DNA from: Candidatus Ruthenibacterium merdavium
GTDB taxonomy: Bacteria > Bacillota > Clostridia > Oscillospirales > Ruminococcaceae
Length of the DNA stretch: 49,091 nt
Direction: 5' to 3'
NCBI GenBank assembly: GCA_019119935.1
Contig: DWWA01000028.1
Location: 1-49,091 of the forward strand
A model generated the notes under the pieces. That model ran no database searches, was not told where the DNA came from, and saw only the letters and a list, made by a program, of their open reading frames with translations. The translations under genes were made by a program, and so were the position numbers. Positions 23,920 through 31,591 of this stretch are shown here, one piece after another. How positions within the stretch are numbered: the stretch's first letter is position 1; every line of letters begins with the position of its first letter.

Positions 23920-25422
23920 TTACTTTGCCTTGCAGGCGGCTTTCATCATTTCATAAGCGCCGTTTTTCTCGATGCCTTCCAGCGCCTCTGTTACTGCCTT
24001 TTCAAATCCGTCAATCTCGGTGAGGTCTTCGCCCCAGAAATCGACATTAGACAGCACGGCATGCGCCAAAGCTTCGGCGCTGTCATCCTTGTGTGCATTG
24101 TAAAATTCCAGCACGGCGCGGTCGTCCTTCACGGGGTAAACGTCGCCTGCGGGACGGCGGCACATCAGTGCCTCCTGCGTCAGCTCCTGCACGTCGCAGC
24201 TGTAGAAACGAATCAGCGCGGCCAAGGAGAGGGTCAGGTTCGCAGGCAGCTTGCCGAATTTTTCAATATAAGCTTTCAAGCTGGGCAGGCAGCGTGCTTT
24301 CCACTTTGCGGTGGAGTTCAAGCTGATGGACAGCAGTGCATGGTCGATAAACGGGTTATTGAAGCGCTCGCCCACAGCGTGTGCAAAGCTTTCCAGCTCC
24401 TCTTTCGGCAAAGTGAGGGTGGGGATAATTTCGTCGTACACAGTCGTATCCATGAAGCCTTTAATCACTTCATCCTGCATGCAGTTGCGCACGATATCCT
24501 GTCCTGCCAGATAAGCGGCCAGCACCATGGAAGTATGTGCGCCGTTCAAAATGCGCACCTTGCGCTTTTTGTACGGGGTATGGTCGCGGGCAACCAGAAC
24601 GGGCAGGCCGGCCTGTGCAAAGGGCAGCTCTTTTTCCAGCCATTCCGGGCCTTCGATGACCCAGAAGCCAAACACCTCGCCGGTATCAAGCAGATTATCT
24701 TCATAACCATTCTCTGCATTCAGCTCGGCCGCTTCACTGCGGGGATAACCGGTTACGATGCGGTCAACCAGCGTGGAGCAGAACAGGTTTTCCTCGTCTA
24801 CCCACTTTGCGAACTCGTCGGACAAGCCCCACAAAGAAATGTACTGATGCACGCATTTTTTCAGCTCCTGGCCGTTGTTGTCAATCAGCTCGCAGGACAA
24901 AATGACAAAGCCCTTGCCCTTCATGCTGCCCATTTGCGTGTAACGCTCAAACAAGAAGCGTGTGAGCTTTGCCGGGAAAGAGGAGGCAGGCGCATCATCA
25001 AAACGGCAGCTGTCGTCAAAGACAATGCCGGCTTCGGTCGTGTTGGAAACAATGTAGCGCAAGTCGGGATTTTTTGCACACTCGAGCAGTGCGGCAAAGT
25101 TATGATACGGATTGATGCAGCGGGACACCGCACTGATGATGCGTTTATCGTTTACTTTTGCACCGTTTTCAAAGCCGCGCAGATAGAGCGTATACAGACC
25201 CTCCTGCTCGTTAATCATGTCGGCAAGGCCCGGTTCAATGGGCTGGCACAGCACAATTTTGCCGTTAAAGCCGCATTTTTCATTGGCAACGTCAAAGAAA
25301 TAATCCACAAAGGCGCGCAGGAAATTGCCCTCGCCGAATTGCAGTACCTTTTCGGGTGCATTCTCCAAAAGGTAGCCTTCATAATTCATGTCTTTCAGGG
25401 TTTTGTACGACAGCTTGTTCAT
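23920..25422 (-). CDS. uxaB: Tagaturonate reductase (altronate oxidoreductase)
   Basis: A 500-residue member of the mannitol dehydrogenase superfamily. It reduces D-tagaturonate to D-altronate with NADH in the cytoplasm. The N-terminal nucleotide-binding segment starts VLQFGEGNFLRAFVDYFFD, and the C-terminal half carries KVRILNGAHTSMVLAAYLAGQD, including the lysine and Asn/His region of the active site typical of the family. GGAGG lies upstream of the ATG at 25422; the frame extends much further upstream but that part does not match the family. It precedes uxaA in one operon. A TTGTATACAA palindrome 98 bp upstream suggests control by the neighbouring GntR protein. Confidence 0.94.
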   Translation of the reverse strand: MNKLSYKTLKDMNYEGYLLENAPEKVLQFGEGNFLRAFVDYFFDVANEKCGFNGKIVLCQPIEPGLADMINEQEGLYTLYLRGFENGAKVNDKRIISAVSRCINPYHNFAALLECAKNPDLRYIVSNTTEAGIVFDDSCRFDDAPASSFPAKLTRFLFERYTQMGSMKGKGFVILSCELIDNNGQELKKCVHQYISLWGLSDEFAKWVDEENLFCSTLVDRIVTGYPRSEAAELNAENGYEDNLLDTGEVFGFWVIEGPEWLEKELPFAQAGLPVLVARDHTPYKKRKVRILNGAHTSMVLAAYLAGQDIVRNCMQDEVIKGFMDTTVYDEIIPTLTLPKEELESFAHAVGERFNNPFIDHALLSISLNSTAKWKARCLPSLKAYIEKFGKLPANLTLSLAALIRFYSCDVQELTQEALMCRRPAGDVYPVKDDRAVLEFYNAHKDDSAEALAHAVLSNVDFWGEDLTEIDGFEKAVTEALEGIEKNGAYEMMKAACKAK

Positions 25423-25519
25423 AATAAATTCCCTCCTGTGTTGTGCGGAATGAAAGGTGCGCTCTCGGCACGCTCTCCTTTCCGAGTTTGACGAAGCATC
25501 GATTTGTGTTATATACCTA

Positions 25520-25529
25520 TTGTATACAA
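25520..25529 (-). promoter_or_regulatory. Probable GntR (uronate regulator) operator of uxaB-uxaA
   Basis: The perfect palindrome TTGTATACAA lies in the 285-bp gap between the gntR stop and uxaB. FadR-type GntR regulators of hexuronate genes (UxuR/ExuR) bind palindromes of the form TTGGTATACCAA (known), so this is a good match in form and place. A TATATAAC -10-like element follows directly on the minus strand. Confidence 0.6.
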
Positions 25530-25707
25530 CACGCTTTCGGAAAAACGGCAGAAGCACACGCTCCTGCCTGTTAAACCTTCTCTTCGGCAAGGCGCAAAGC
25601 ACCGCGCCTGCCGCTTTCACTGTATTTAATGGTACTGAAAAGCCGAGCAAAAGTCAATTCCCGTTTTTCACAAAAAACAGCACATTTTTTCTACGGTTTT
25701 CCAGGGA

Positions 25708-26364
25708 TTATGTGCGGCTGGGCGTTCCCGCCGCCAAAAGTGCCCGCACCGCTGTTTGCTTGGAGTTTTCGAGGTGCGTCAGCATGGCCTGTGCGGCACG
25801 CTCATAATCGCGCTCCAGCAATAAACGCAGAATTTCTAGGTGTTCTTTGCAGGTGTCGCTCCGGCGCTCGGCCACCTTCATGCCGGAAAACACGCGAATG
25901 CGGTTATTGTGTCCATAGATATTGTCCATCATGGCGCGCAAATAGGAATTGCCGGAAACATTGAGCAGCATTTGATGCAAATCATTGTCCACGCGGTGCA
26001 GCTGCATGCCGGTAGGCAGCTGCGCACTCTGCTCCACCTGCTCATACTCTCGGCGCAGTGCTTCTTCGTCTAAGCGGCAGCCGTACTCGCGCACAATATA
26101 AGGTTCCACCAAGCGGCGCACTTCATACACTTCGTTGAGTGTCCCCATGGTAATATCGCACACCAAAACGCCGCGTTTTGGCAAAATGCGCACCAGATTT
26201 TCCTGCTCCAGCTTGTTGAGTGCTTCCCGAATGGGGGTGCGGCTGGCGCCGACCTGCTGCATCAGCTCACTTTCCACCAAAAAGCTGGACGGCGCATAAG
26301 TACAGTTGATGATATTTTCTTTAATGATGCTATACGCTTGTTCTTTCAAGGTGTTTTTTGCCAT
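25708..26364 (-). CDS. GntR-family (FadR subfamily) regulator, probably of hexuronate genes
   Basis: A 218-residue protein. The winged helix spans residues about 8-72 (TLKEQAYSIIKENIINCTYAPSSFLVESELMQQVGASRTPIREALNKLEQENLVRILPKRG). The C-terminal FCD ligand domain has the metal-binding pattern R...E...D..(L)H...N (RLVEPYIVRE, HRVDNDLHQMLLNVSGN, CKEHLEIL). Such regulators sense sugar acids. Start at 26364 with AAAGGG upstream. It lies directly upstream of uxaB-uxaA and downstream of the GH31 gene on the same strand, so control of uronate catabolism is the simplest reading. Confidence 0.9.
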   Translation of the reverse strand: MAKNTLKEQAYSIIKENIINCTYAPSSFLVESELMQQVGASRTPIREALNKLEQENLVRILPKRGVLVCDITMGTLNEVYEVRRLVEPYIVREYGCRLDEEALRREYEQVEQSAQLPTGMQLHRVDNDLHQMLLNVSGNSYLRAMMDNIYGHNNRIRVFSGMKVAERRSDTCKEHLEILRLLLERDYERAAQAMLTHLENSKQTAVRALLAAGTPSRT

Positions 26365-26466
26365 GTCATCGCCCTTTCCTATGCGCACATTACTCGGTCT
26401 TATTGTATCACTCCGGAGAGTTTCTGAAAAGCTGAAATTTTCAAAATGCTTTAAAAAGAAGGATTT

Positions 26467-27990
26467 TCAAACTTCGGCGCTGCCGCAGGCGCCTTTTTTC
26501 CTGCGCAGAACAATCGGCAGAGCGTTTTCAAGGGGGAAGACGCACCACTCTCCGCCGCTTTGCATTTCTCCGCGCGGGGTTTCCCAAACACCTTTTGGAA
26601 CGTAAACGCGGCGCTCGGCCTGCTTCGGCTCCAATGCCGGTGCAATCAACAGCGCGTCACCCAGCATAAAGCAGTCGGTGATGCGCTCGCATCCCTCGCC
26701 GGGGAATTCATATTCCAGATAACGCACGGCGGGTTCACCCGTCTGCGCACTTTGGCGCAGCACTTGCTCAAGCACAGGCAAATATTCCGTGCGCAGGGCA
26801 AGCTGGCGGTGAATGGCTTCATTGGCCTCTTTGCCCAGCACGCGCCACGGTGCGGCGGAAAACTGAATGCCCGGTGTCAGACAGCTCACCGCGCTGTGAC
26901 AGACAAACAGCTCTTCATCCAGGCTGTCGGAGTTTTCGGCAAAGTTGAGATATTCTCCGCCGCCTACCATATCGGCACAGCAAAACGGGTGCCCCGTGAT
27001 GCCCTGTGCCAGCATATTGGGAATGAGAGCGCCAAGGCCATCAGTTCCCCAGCTGTGCGGCTTGTCGCACAAGCGCTGCATGACGGGGAGGCCCGCGCCC
27101 ATCCAAGAGGCGCGGTATTCGTTGAGCGCATACTGTGCACCGAAGCGTACCCACGCTTCGCAGCGTTCCTTCGGCGTCGGGGCGCCTTCCTGTTCGGGAT
27201 AATAAACGCAGTCGCCGCCGTCAAACTTAAAGCCGTCCACACCCAAATCCATCAGCGCTTTCAGCTGCTGATGCATCCAGTCGTCCGCTTCCTTGCGGCC
27301 AATGTCCAGCACAGCGGAACAGCCGTTCCACCATCTTGTGATATACGGCTCGCCGTCCTCGCCGCAGATCAAAGCGCCGATTTCTTTCAAATGGCGATAC
27401 GCCATGGTATCGGGGCTGATATAGGGAACCACCCACATCATGACTTGAAAGCCCATGTGATGCAGTTCGCGCAGCATCGCCGCGGCGTCCGGGAAACGTC
27501 CGGAATGAAAGCGCCAGTCGCCGTAATGCTCCGCCCAGCCGTCGTCAATCATCAAAACGCCGGGCTGAAACCCATTTTCTACAATGCCGCGGGCATAGCG
27601 CAAAACAGCCTCCTGCGTTTGGTAAAACGTCAGCTCAATCCAATCATTAAACATCGGCGCACGCCAAAGTGCGGCATCCGGAGCTTTGCCGGAAACACAA
27701 AAGCAGTGTCCGGCGGCATATTGAAACGCATCTTTCAGCGTTTCGCCGCACTCGGTCAGCACCGCGCAGTCGTCGCAGACAATTTCGCCGCATTGAAACT
27801 GAATGTGAAAGCCCTCCGGTGCCCAAAGGCATCGTCCTTTTGAAGACAAAAACAAAGGCATCATTTGATTAGGCGTTTCATTTTTGGTGCAGTCAATTTC
27901 ATAACAATCGCTTGCGCCAATCGGCATTTTCACGCCGTCATGGCTGGCACCGCCATACCAATATTCACCGCTTAAAAATGGTACATTCAT
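26467..27990 (-). CDS. Glycoside hydrolase family 31-like protein
   Basis: A 507-residue protein with a GH31-type catalytic barrel: NDWIELTFYQTQEAVLRYARGIVENG, DDGW (149-152), FQVMMWVVPYISPDT and the nucleophile region VDGFKFDGGD with Asp257. A 100-residue N-terminal beta domain precedes it and a C-terminal beta domain ends the protein. GH31 enzymes split alpha-glycosides (glucose, xylose and others). No signal peptide is visible, so it would act on imported oligosaccharides. The start is either ATG 27990 or GTG 27993; AAGGA fits both. Its location next to gntR/uxaBA suggests a uronate- or plant-sugar-derived substrate, which is inferred. It lacks the usual 700-800 residue length of many GH31 enzymes. 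Confidence 0.85.
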   Translation of the reverse strand: MNVPFLSGEYWYGGASHDGVKMPIGASDCYEIDCTKNETPNQMMPLFLSSKGRCLWAPEGFHIQFQCGEIVCDDCAVLTECGETLKDAFQYAAGHCFCVSGKAPDAALWRAPMFNDWIELTFYQTQEAVLRYARGIVENGFQPGVLMIDDGWAEHYGDWRFHSGRFPDAAAMLRELHHMGFQVMMWVVPYISPDTMAYRHLKEIGALICGEDGEPYITRWWNGCSAVLDIGRKEADDWMHQQLKALMDLGVDGFKFDGGDCVYYPEQEGAPTPKERCEAWVRFGAQYALNEYRASWMGAGLPVMQRLCDKPHSWGTDGLGALIPNMLAQGITGHPFCCADMVGGGEYLNFAENSDSLDEELFVCHSAVSCLTPGIQFSAAPWRVLGKEANEAIHRQLALRTEYLPVLEQVLRQSAQTGEPAVRYLEYEFPGEGCERITDCFMLGDALLIAPALEPKQAERRVYVPKGVWETPRGEMQSGGEWCVFPLENALPIVLRRKKGACGSAEV

Positions 27991-28041
27991 CACGCACAGC
28001 ATCCTTACCTGTGTGGATTTTAAGCTTGCTTTTTTGAAAGA

Positions 28042-28860
28042 TTATCCCTTTGCCATTTGCTTGGTTTTTTCAAAGGCCGCCGTCACGGCATCCATGGCCG
28101 CGCCGCGCACGCCAGCGCGCTCCAATGCGTGAACACCGGCAATGGTGCTGCCGCCGGGGCTGCAAACCGCATCTTTCAGCGGGCCGGGGTGAGCGCCCTC
28201 CGTCAGGCACATTGCCGCAGCCCCCAGAACGGCTTGCGCGGCGTACTCCATCGCTTTTTTGCGCGGCAGGCCAGCCTCAACTGCGCCGTCCGCCAAACCT
28301 TCAATGAAAAGATACGCCCATGCAGGGGTGCATCCGGCCACGACGCCGCCGGCGTCCATCATGCCCTCATCGACTTCGTCGAAGCGGCCCGCATGCTCCA
28401 TCAGCGTGCAAAAAGCATCACGCTGTTCGTCGCTGACGTTTTCGCTCAGTGTCATCAGCACCATACCTTTTCCGATGGCGCAAGGGGTGTTGGGCAAAAT
28501 GCGAATTACGGGGTAAGCACCGCCCGCCATATCCTGCAAGTTTTTAATGGTAATGCCCGCAGCCATACTGACGAGAACCACTTCGTCCCCGGCGGCACGA
28601 CGCTCATCTAAAACGGAAGAAATCTCCTGTAAAACATGTGCCATTTGATACGGCTTCACGCCAAGAAATAAAAACTCGGCATCCTTTGCCGCTTCGGCGT
28701 TCGTTTGCACGCAATCGGCTGAAACCTGCTCGGCCAAGCGCTGTGCTTTTTCCAAAGTGCGGTTGGTCAAAATACACTCCGCACCATGGCCGCCTGCTGC
28801 GGCAGCCTGCACCAATGCACCCGCCATGCTTCCGGTTCCGATAAATCCCAGTTTATGCAT
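28042..28860 (-). CDS. proC: Pyrroline-5-carboxylate reductase
   Basis: A 272-residue ProC. It reduces 1-pyrroline-5-carboxylate to L-proline with NAD(P)H, the last step of proline synthesis. The N-terminal Rossmann motif is GFIGTGSMAGAL, followed by LTNRTLEKAQRLAE; the C-terminal dimerisation domain holds the conserved DAVCSPGGSTIAGVHALE signature. AAGGAG lies before the ATG. It is 18 nt downstream of the YcgQ-fused GTPase gene and 51 nt upstream of the GH31 gene, all on one strand, so it probably lies in a long transcript. No proA/proB is in the window. Confidence 0.95.
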   Translation of the reverse strand: MHKLGFIGTGSMAGALVQAAAAGGHGAECILTNRTLEKAQRLAEQVSADCVQTNAEAAKDAEFLFLGVKPYQMAHVLQEISSVLDERRAAGDEVVLVSMAAGITIKNLQDMAGGAYPVIRILPNTPCAIGKGMVLMTLSENVSDEQRDAFCTLMEHAGRFDEVDEGMMDAGGVVAGCTPAWAYLFIEGLADGAVEAGLPRKKAMEYAAQAVLGAAAMCLTEGAHPGPLKDAVCSPGGSTIAGVHALERAGVRGAAMDAVTAAFEKTKQMAKG

Positions 28861-28878
28861 GTTGCACTCCTTCCCCTC

Positions 28879-29823
28879 TTACCGTAAAAAATATACAAGC
28901 TCTTCCTGGGGCGGTTCGGCCTTCGTCACGCTTTTTGCGCGCAAGGCAACACCCGGCCCGCCGTACACCTCATGCTCCATCGGCACAATTTCCGCTTCAA
29001 TATTCACCCAGCTGCGGTGCTTATATTCCTGCGCATTCGCCGCTTCGCAAATGACGCCGATATACGAAATATCCTCCGCACAGCATGTCATAGCAAAACG
29101 CCCCGCCACAAACGTTCCCTTCGGCACGCGCGGCGTTTGACACACATAGGCTTTCATCGAAATTTCGCGCCCGTCGTATTTTTCCGGGTTTTCCATTGCG
29201 TCGAGATACCAGATGCCGAAATCTTCATCGGCAAGTTGAATCTTGCCGGGCGTTTCGTCCCAAGGAAGCACATCTACGGTATCATCCGGCTGGATAGAGC
29301 CGTCAGTGTATTCAAAAATAATCTGCGCCCGGCGGTTCACCATACGCACCGCCCGATGCAGGTAGGTTTTGTCGGTTTTTTCCGTACAGCGGTTGAACAG
29401 CACAACTTCCGGCTCTTTCAGTTTATCGACGGCGAGCTGACGCATATTGTTTAAATAGCTTTCAAACGTCGTTGCATCGGCTACGCAAATCATCTGATAG
29501 ATTTCCCAGTCCTTGGGCATTGCGTCATAAAGCGACTGCAAATTCCACATGCCGTTATACTCAATCAGCACACGGTCAATGCGGTGCTGCCGCTGATATT
29601 CTTTGAACAGCGGAACACACAGGTCGCTTTCCTGTTCCACGGTCATAAACTGAACATTGCCGCCCGCAAAACGCCCTGCCTCATACTCCTGCTCGCCCTC
29701 CTCACAAAGCACCATGAGTGTTTTTTCTCCGGTGTTGAAATCGGGGTCTTCCAGCGTTTCCTGTACAAACGTGGTTTTTCCTGCTTCCAAAAATCCGACA
29801 AACAAATAAACGGGAATTGCCAT
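28879..29823 (-). CDS. G3E-family (CobW-like) GTPase fused to a YcgQ/DUF1980-like C-terminal domain
   Basis: A 314-residue protein. The N-terminal GTPase has Walker A GFLEAGKTT (10-18), an IEYNGMW segment near Walker B, and VLFNRCTE in place of the NKxD motif. The CxCC zinc motif normally found about 50 residues after Walker A in this family is missing. Residues about 200-314 (GREISMKAYVCQTPRVPKGTFVAGRFAMTCC and on) resemble the C-terminal domain of YcgQ/TIGR03943 proteins, which in Bacillus are encoded with permease YcgR and linked to metal homeostasis (from memory). The start lies inside the preceding CobW stop region, so the two are coupled. A role in metal delivery is inferred. Confidence 0.85.
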   Translation of the reverse strand: MAIPVYLFVGFLEAGKTTFVQETLEDPDFNTGEKTLMVLCEEGEQEYEAGRFAGGNVQFMTVEQESDLCVPLFKEYQRQHRIDRVLIEYNGMWNLQSLYDAMPKDWEIYQMICVADATTFESYLNNMRQLAVDKLKEPEVVLFNRCTEKTDKTYLHRAVRMVNRRAQIIFEYTDGSIQPDDTVDVLPWDETPGKIQLADEDFGIWYLDAMENPEKYDGREISMKAYVCQTPRVPKGTFVAGRFAMTCCAEDISYIGVICEAANAQEYKHRSWVNIEAEIVPMEHEVYGGPGVALRAKSVTKAEPPQEELVYFLR

Positions 29824-29824
29824 A

Positions 29825-31090
29825 TTAAGCCTCCTTGCCGAACAGCTTCTCCAGTGCCGGCTCGTTCAGCTGCGCGCCAATCACGCACAAACGGCCGGTG
29901 TAATCTGCACCGCCGGTACGCACATCGGCTTCGCCCGGTACATAGTCAAAATGAATCCAAGTGCCATCCTCCGAAGGCACAATTCCTTTTGCACGCAGAA
30001 CCGCGCCATATTCGCCGCTGTCCAGCGCTTCCAGCTTCGCGCGAACCTCTTGCATAGTATAACGATTTGCTGTTTCCAAGCCCCAGCTGCTGAACACCTC
30101 GTCCGCATGATGATGCCCATGGGCGTGGTCGTGGCCGCAGCCGCAATGCTCACCATGCTCATGGTGATGCTCGTGCGGGTGCTCGTGATGGCCGCAGCCG
30201 CAATGCTCACCATGCTCATGGTGATGCTCGTGCGGGTGCTCGTGATGGCCGCAGCCGCAATGCTCCCCATGCTCATGGTGATGCTCGTGCGGGTGCTCGT
30301 GATGGCCGCAGCCGCAGTGCTCCCCATGCTCGTGGTGATGCTCATGCGGGTGCTCGTGATGGCCGCAGCCGCAGTGTTCGCCATGCTCATGGTGATGCTC
30401 ATGCGGGTGCTCGTGATGGCCGCAGCCGCAGTGCTCCCCATGCTCGTGGTGATGCTCGCGGTCACGGCGAACCTGTTCCAGCACTTCTTCTTTCATTTCA
30501 TCGCGGTGTTCCATTGCCTCCAGCAGCCGGTCTGCTTTCAGCTGGCTCCAAGGCGTTGTAACAATCGGCGCTTTCGGGTTACGCTCTCTCAAAAGCGCAA
30601 TGGCCCCCTGCAAACGGGCATCGTCCACAGCGTCTGTGCGTGACAAAACGATTGCGCTGGCGTTTTCAATTTGATTGTTGTAAAACTCACCGAAGTTTTT
30701 CGTGTACAAGCGCACTTTATTGACATCGGCAACGGTGACAAAAGCGTCCAGCTCCACATCTGCCTTTAAATTTTTCACAGCATTGATGACATCCGAAAGC
30801 TTGCCCACACCGGACGGCTCAATTAAAATGCGCGTGGGGTGATATTCTTCGAGCACCTTCTCCAGCGCCTTGCCGAAATCGCCCACCAAGCTGCAGCAAA
30901 TGCAGCCGGAGTTCATCTCGGTCACTTCAATGCCGGCCTCCTTTAAAAAGCCGCCGTCAATGCCGATTTCACCGAACTCATTTTCAATGAGCACCAGCTT
31001 TTCTCCCTGATAAGCTTCTTCAATCAACTTTTTAATGAGCGTTGTTTTTCCTGCGCCCAAAAAGCCGGAAAAAATGGTTATTTTTGTCAT
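29825..31090 (-). CDS. CobW/ZNG1-type G3E GTPase with six His/Cys-rich repeats
   Basis: A 421-residue GTPase of the COG0523 group, thought to deliver zinc or other metals to client proteins. Walker A GFLGAGKTT (9-17), the metal motif CICC (63-66) after MNSG, and Walker B region LIEPSGVGK are intact. Residues about 212-325 consist of 19-residue repeats HHHEHGEHCGCGHHEHPHE, five full plus one partial copy, ending in a HDHAHGHHHAD tail. The last 90 residues form the CobW C-terminal domain (VLRAKGIVPSEDGTWIHFDYVPGE). The ATG at 31090 with AAAGGAG upstream is used; the 48-residue upstream extension overlaps the previous gene. Histidine tails in this family store or buffer metal (known). Confidence 0.94.
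   Translation of the reverse strand: MTKITIFSGFLGAGKTTLIKKLIEEAYQGEKLVLIENEFGEIGIDGGFLKEAGIEVTEMNSGCICCSLVGDFGKALEKVLEEYHPTRILIEPSGVGKLSDVINAVKNLKADVELDAFVTVADVNKVRLYTKNFGEFYNNQIENASAIVLSRTDAVDDARLQGAIALLRERNPKAPIVTTPWSQLKADRLLEAMEHRDEMKEEVLEQVRRDREHHHEHGEHCGCGHHEHPHEHHHEHGEHCGCGHHEHPHEHHHEHGEHCGCGHHEHPHEHHHEHGEHCGCGHHEHPHEHHHEHGEHCGCGHHEHPHEHHHEHGEHCGCGHDHAHGHHHADEVFSSWGLETANRYTMQEVRAKLEALDSGEYGAVLRAKGIVPSEDGTWIHFDYVPGEADVRTGGADYTGRLCVIGAQLNEPALEKLFGKEA
30135..30457 (-). repeat. 57-bp in-frame tandem repeat, five full copies plus a partial sixth
   Basis: Units start at 30135, 30192, 30249, 30306, 30363 and 30420. Copies differ by only a few synonymous changes, so expansion is recent or homogenised. 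They encode the His/Cys repeats of the CobW-type GTPase. Confidence 0.95.
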
Positions 31091-31101
31091 AGCAAACTCC
31101 T

Positions 31102-31365
31102 TTATCGTTCGGCAAGCGTCGTGCGCACTACATGCACACAATAGCTTTCCACTTTTGGTAAATCGTTCCACAAAGTGCGGGGCATCCGCGTTCCCTTTTC
31201 CAAATGTTCCTGCGCGTCGCGCTTTGTCATCCACGCATCGGGCATCTCGCTGGGCTGTGCAATTTCCACTTCTCCGAGCGATACTTCATTCTCATGCAGC
31301 CATCGAAAGCAAACGTAAACTGCCGCGGCGGCGAAAGCGGCGAGCACCGCTTTTTCCAGGGTCAC
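31102..31365 (-). CDS. Small single-span membrane protein, first gene of the CobW operon
   Basis: An 87-residue protein that I do not recognise. GTG at 31365 has AAAGGAGG 8 nt upstream; a TTG start at 31404 would add 13 residues but lies on the promoter side without a site. Residues about 5-20 (AVLAAFAAAAVYVCFRW) form one hydrophobic helix; the rest is soluble and acidic-basic mixed with one Cys near the C-terminus (VESYCVHVV). It ends 11 nt before the CobW-type GTPase and follows a consensus promoter, so it is the leading gene of the metal operon. The position suggests a role in metal handling, but nothing in the sequence proves it. Confidence 0.7.
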   Translation of the reverse strand: MTLEKAVLAAFAAAAVYVCFRWLHENEVSLGEVEIAQPSEMPDAWMTKRDAQEHLEKGTRMPRTLWNDLPKVESYCVHVVRTTLAER

Positions 31366-31421
31366 AGCCTGTCCCTCCTTTGCATTTTCTCTCTTGCGGG
31401 ACAAGCCCGCCGATACCTGTC

Positions 31422-31450
31422 ATTATACGCGCTTAGGCAAGGAATGTCAA
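31422..31450 (-). promoter_or_regulatory. Consensus sigma-A promoter of the CobW operon
   Basis: On the minus strand TTGACA (31445-31450), 17-bp spacer, TATAAT (31422-31427). Both hexamers are perfect. The start codon of the first gene is about 57 nt downstream. Confidence 0.9.
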
Positions 31451-31457
31451 AGAGTTT

Positions 31458-31469
31458 GTTAGTGCTAAC
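31458..31469 (-). promoter_or_regulatory. Inverted repeat upstream of the CobW promoter
   Basis: GTTAG-TG-CTAAC lies 7 bp upstream of the -35 box. It shares its half-site with the palindromes at ahpC and at the exporter marR but with a shorter centre. No Zur-type box was seen. A regulatory role is a guess from position. Confidence 0.4.
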
Positions 31470-31511
31470 CCTATCCGAGTGTTCTTCCTTTCATTCGCTT
31501 TGTGATGCGCG

Positions 31512-31553
31512 AAAAAAACGACGCCTTCCGCGAAGAAATCCGCGAAAAGCGTC
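31512..31553 (-). terminator. Terminator of the serine dehydratase operon
   Basis: A stem with GACGC...GCGTC arms and G-U pairs, loop AAGAAATC-like, is followed on the minus strand by a run of seven T. It lies about 40 nt after the sdaAA stop. Confidence 0.8.
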
Positions 31554-31591
31554 ACTTTTCTTTTGCTTTGTTTTATTTCGCCGGGTGCTGC

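Noticed and set aside
22326-25491. Two plus-strand open frames of more than 530 codons opposite uxaA and uxaB
   Set aside because: They are antisense to well-matched enzymes, lack ribosome sites, and have low-complexity composition typical of shadow frames in GC-rich third positions.
30135-30457. Regular repeats considered as a CRISPR array
   Set aside because: Units are contiguous 57-bp tandem copies without variable spacers and are in frame within the CobW-type gene.
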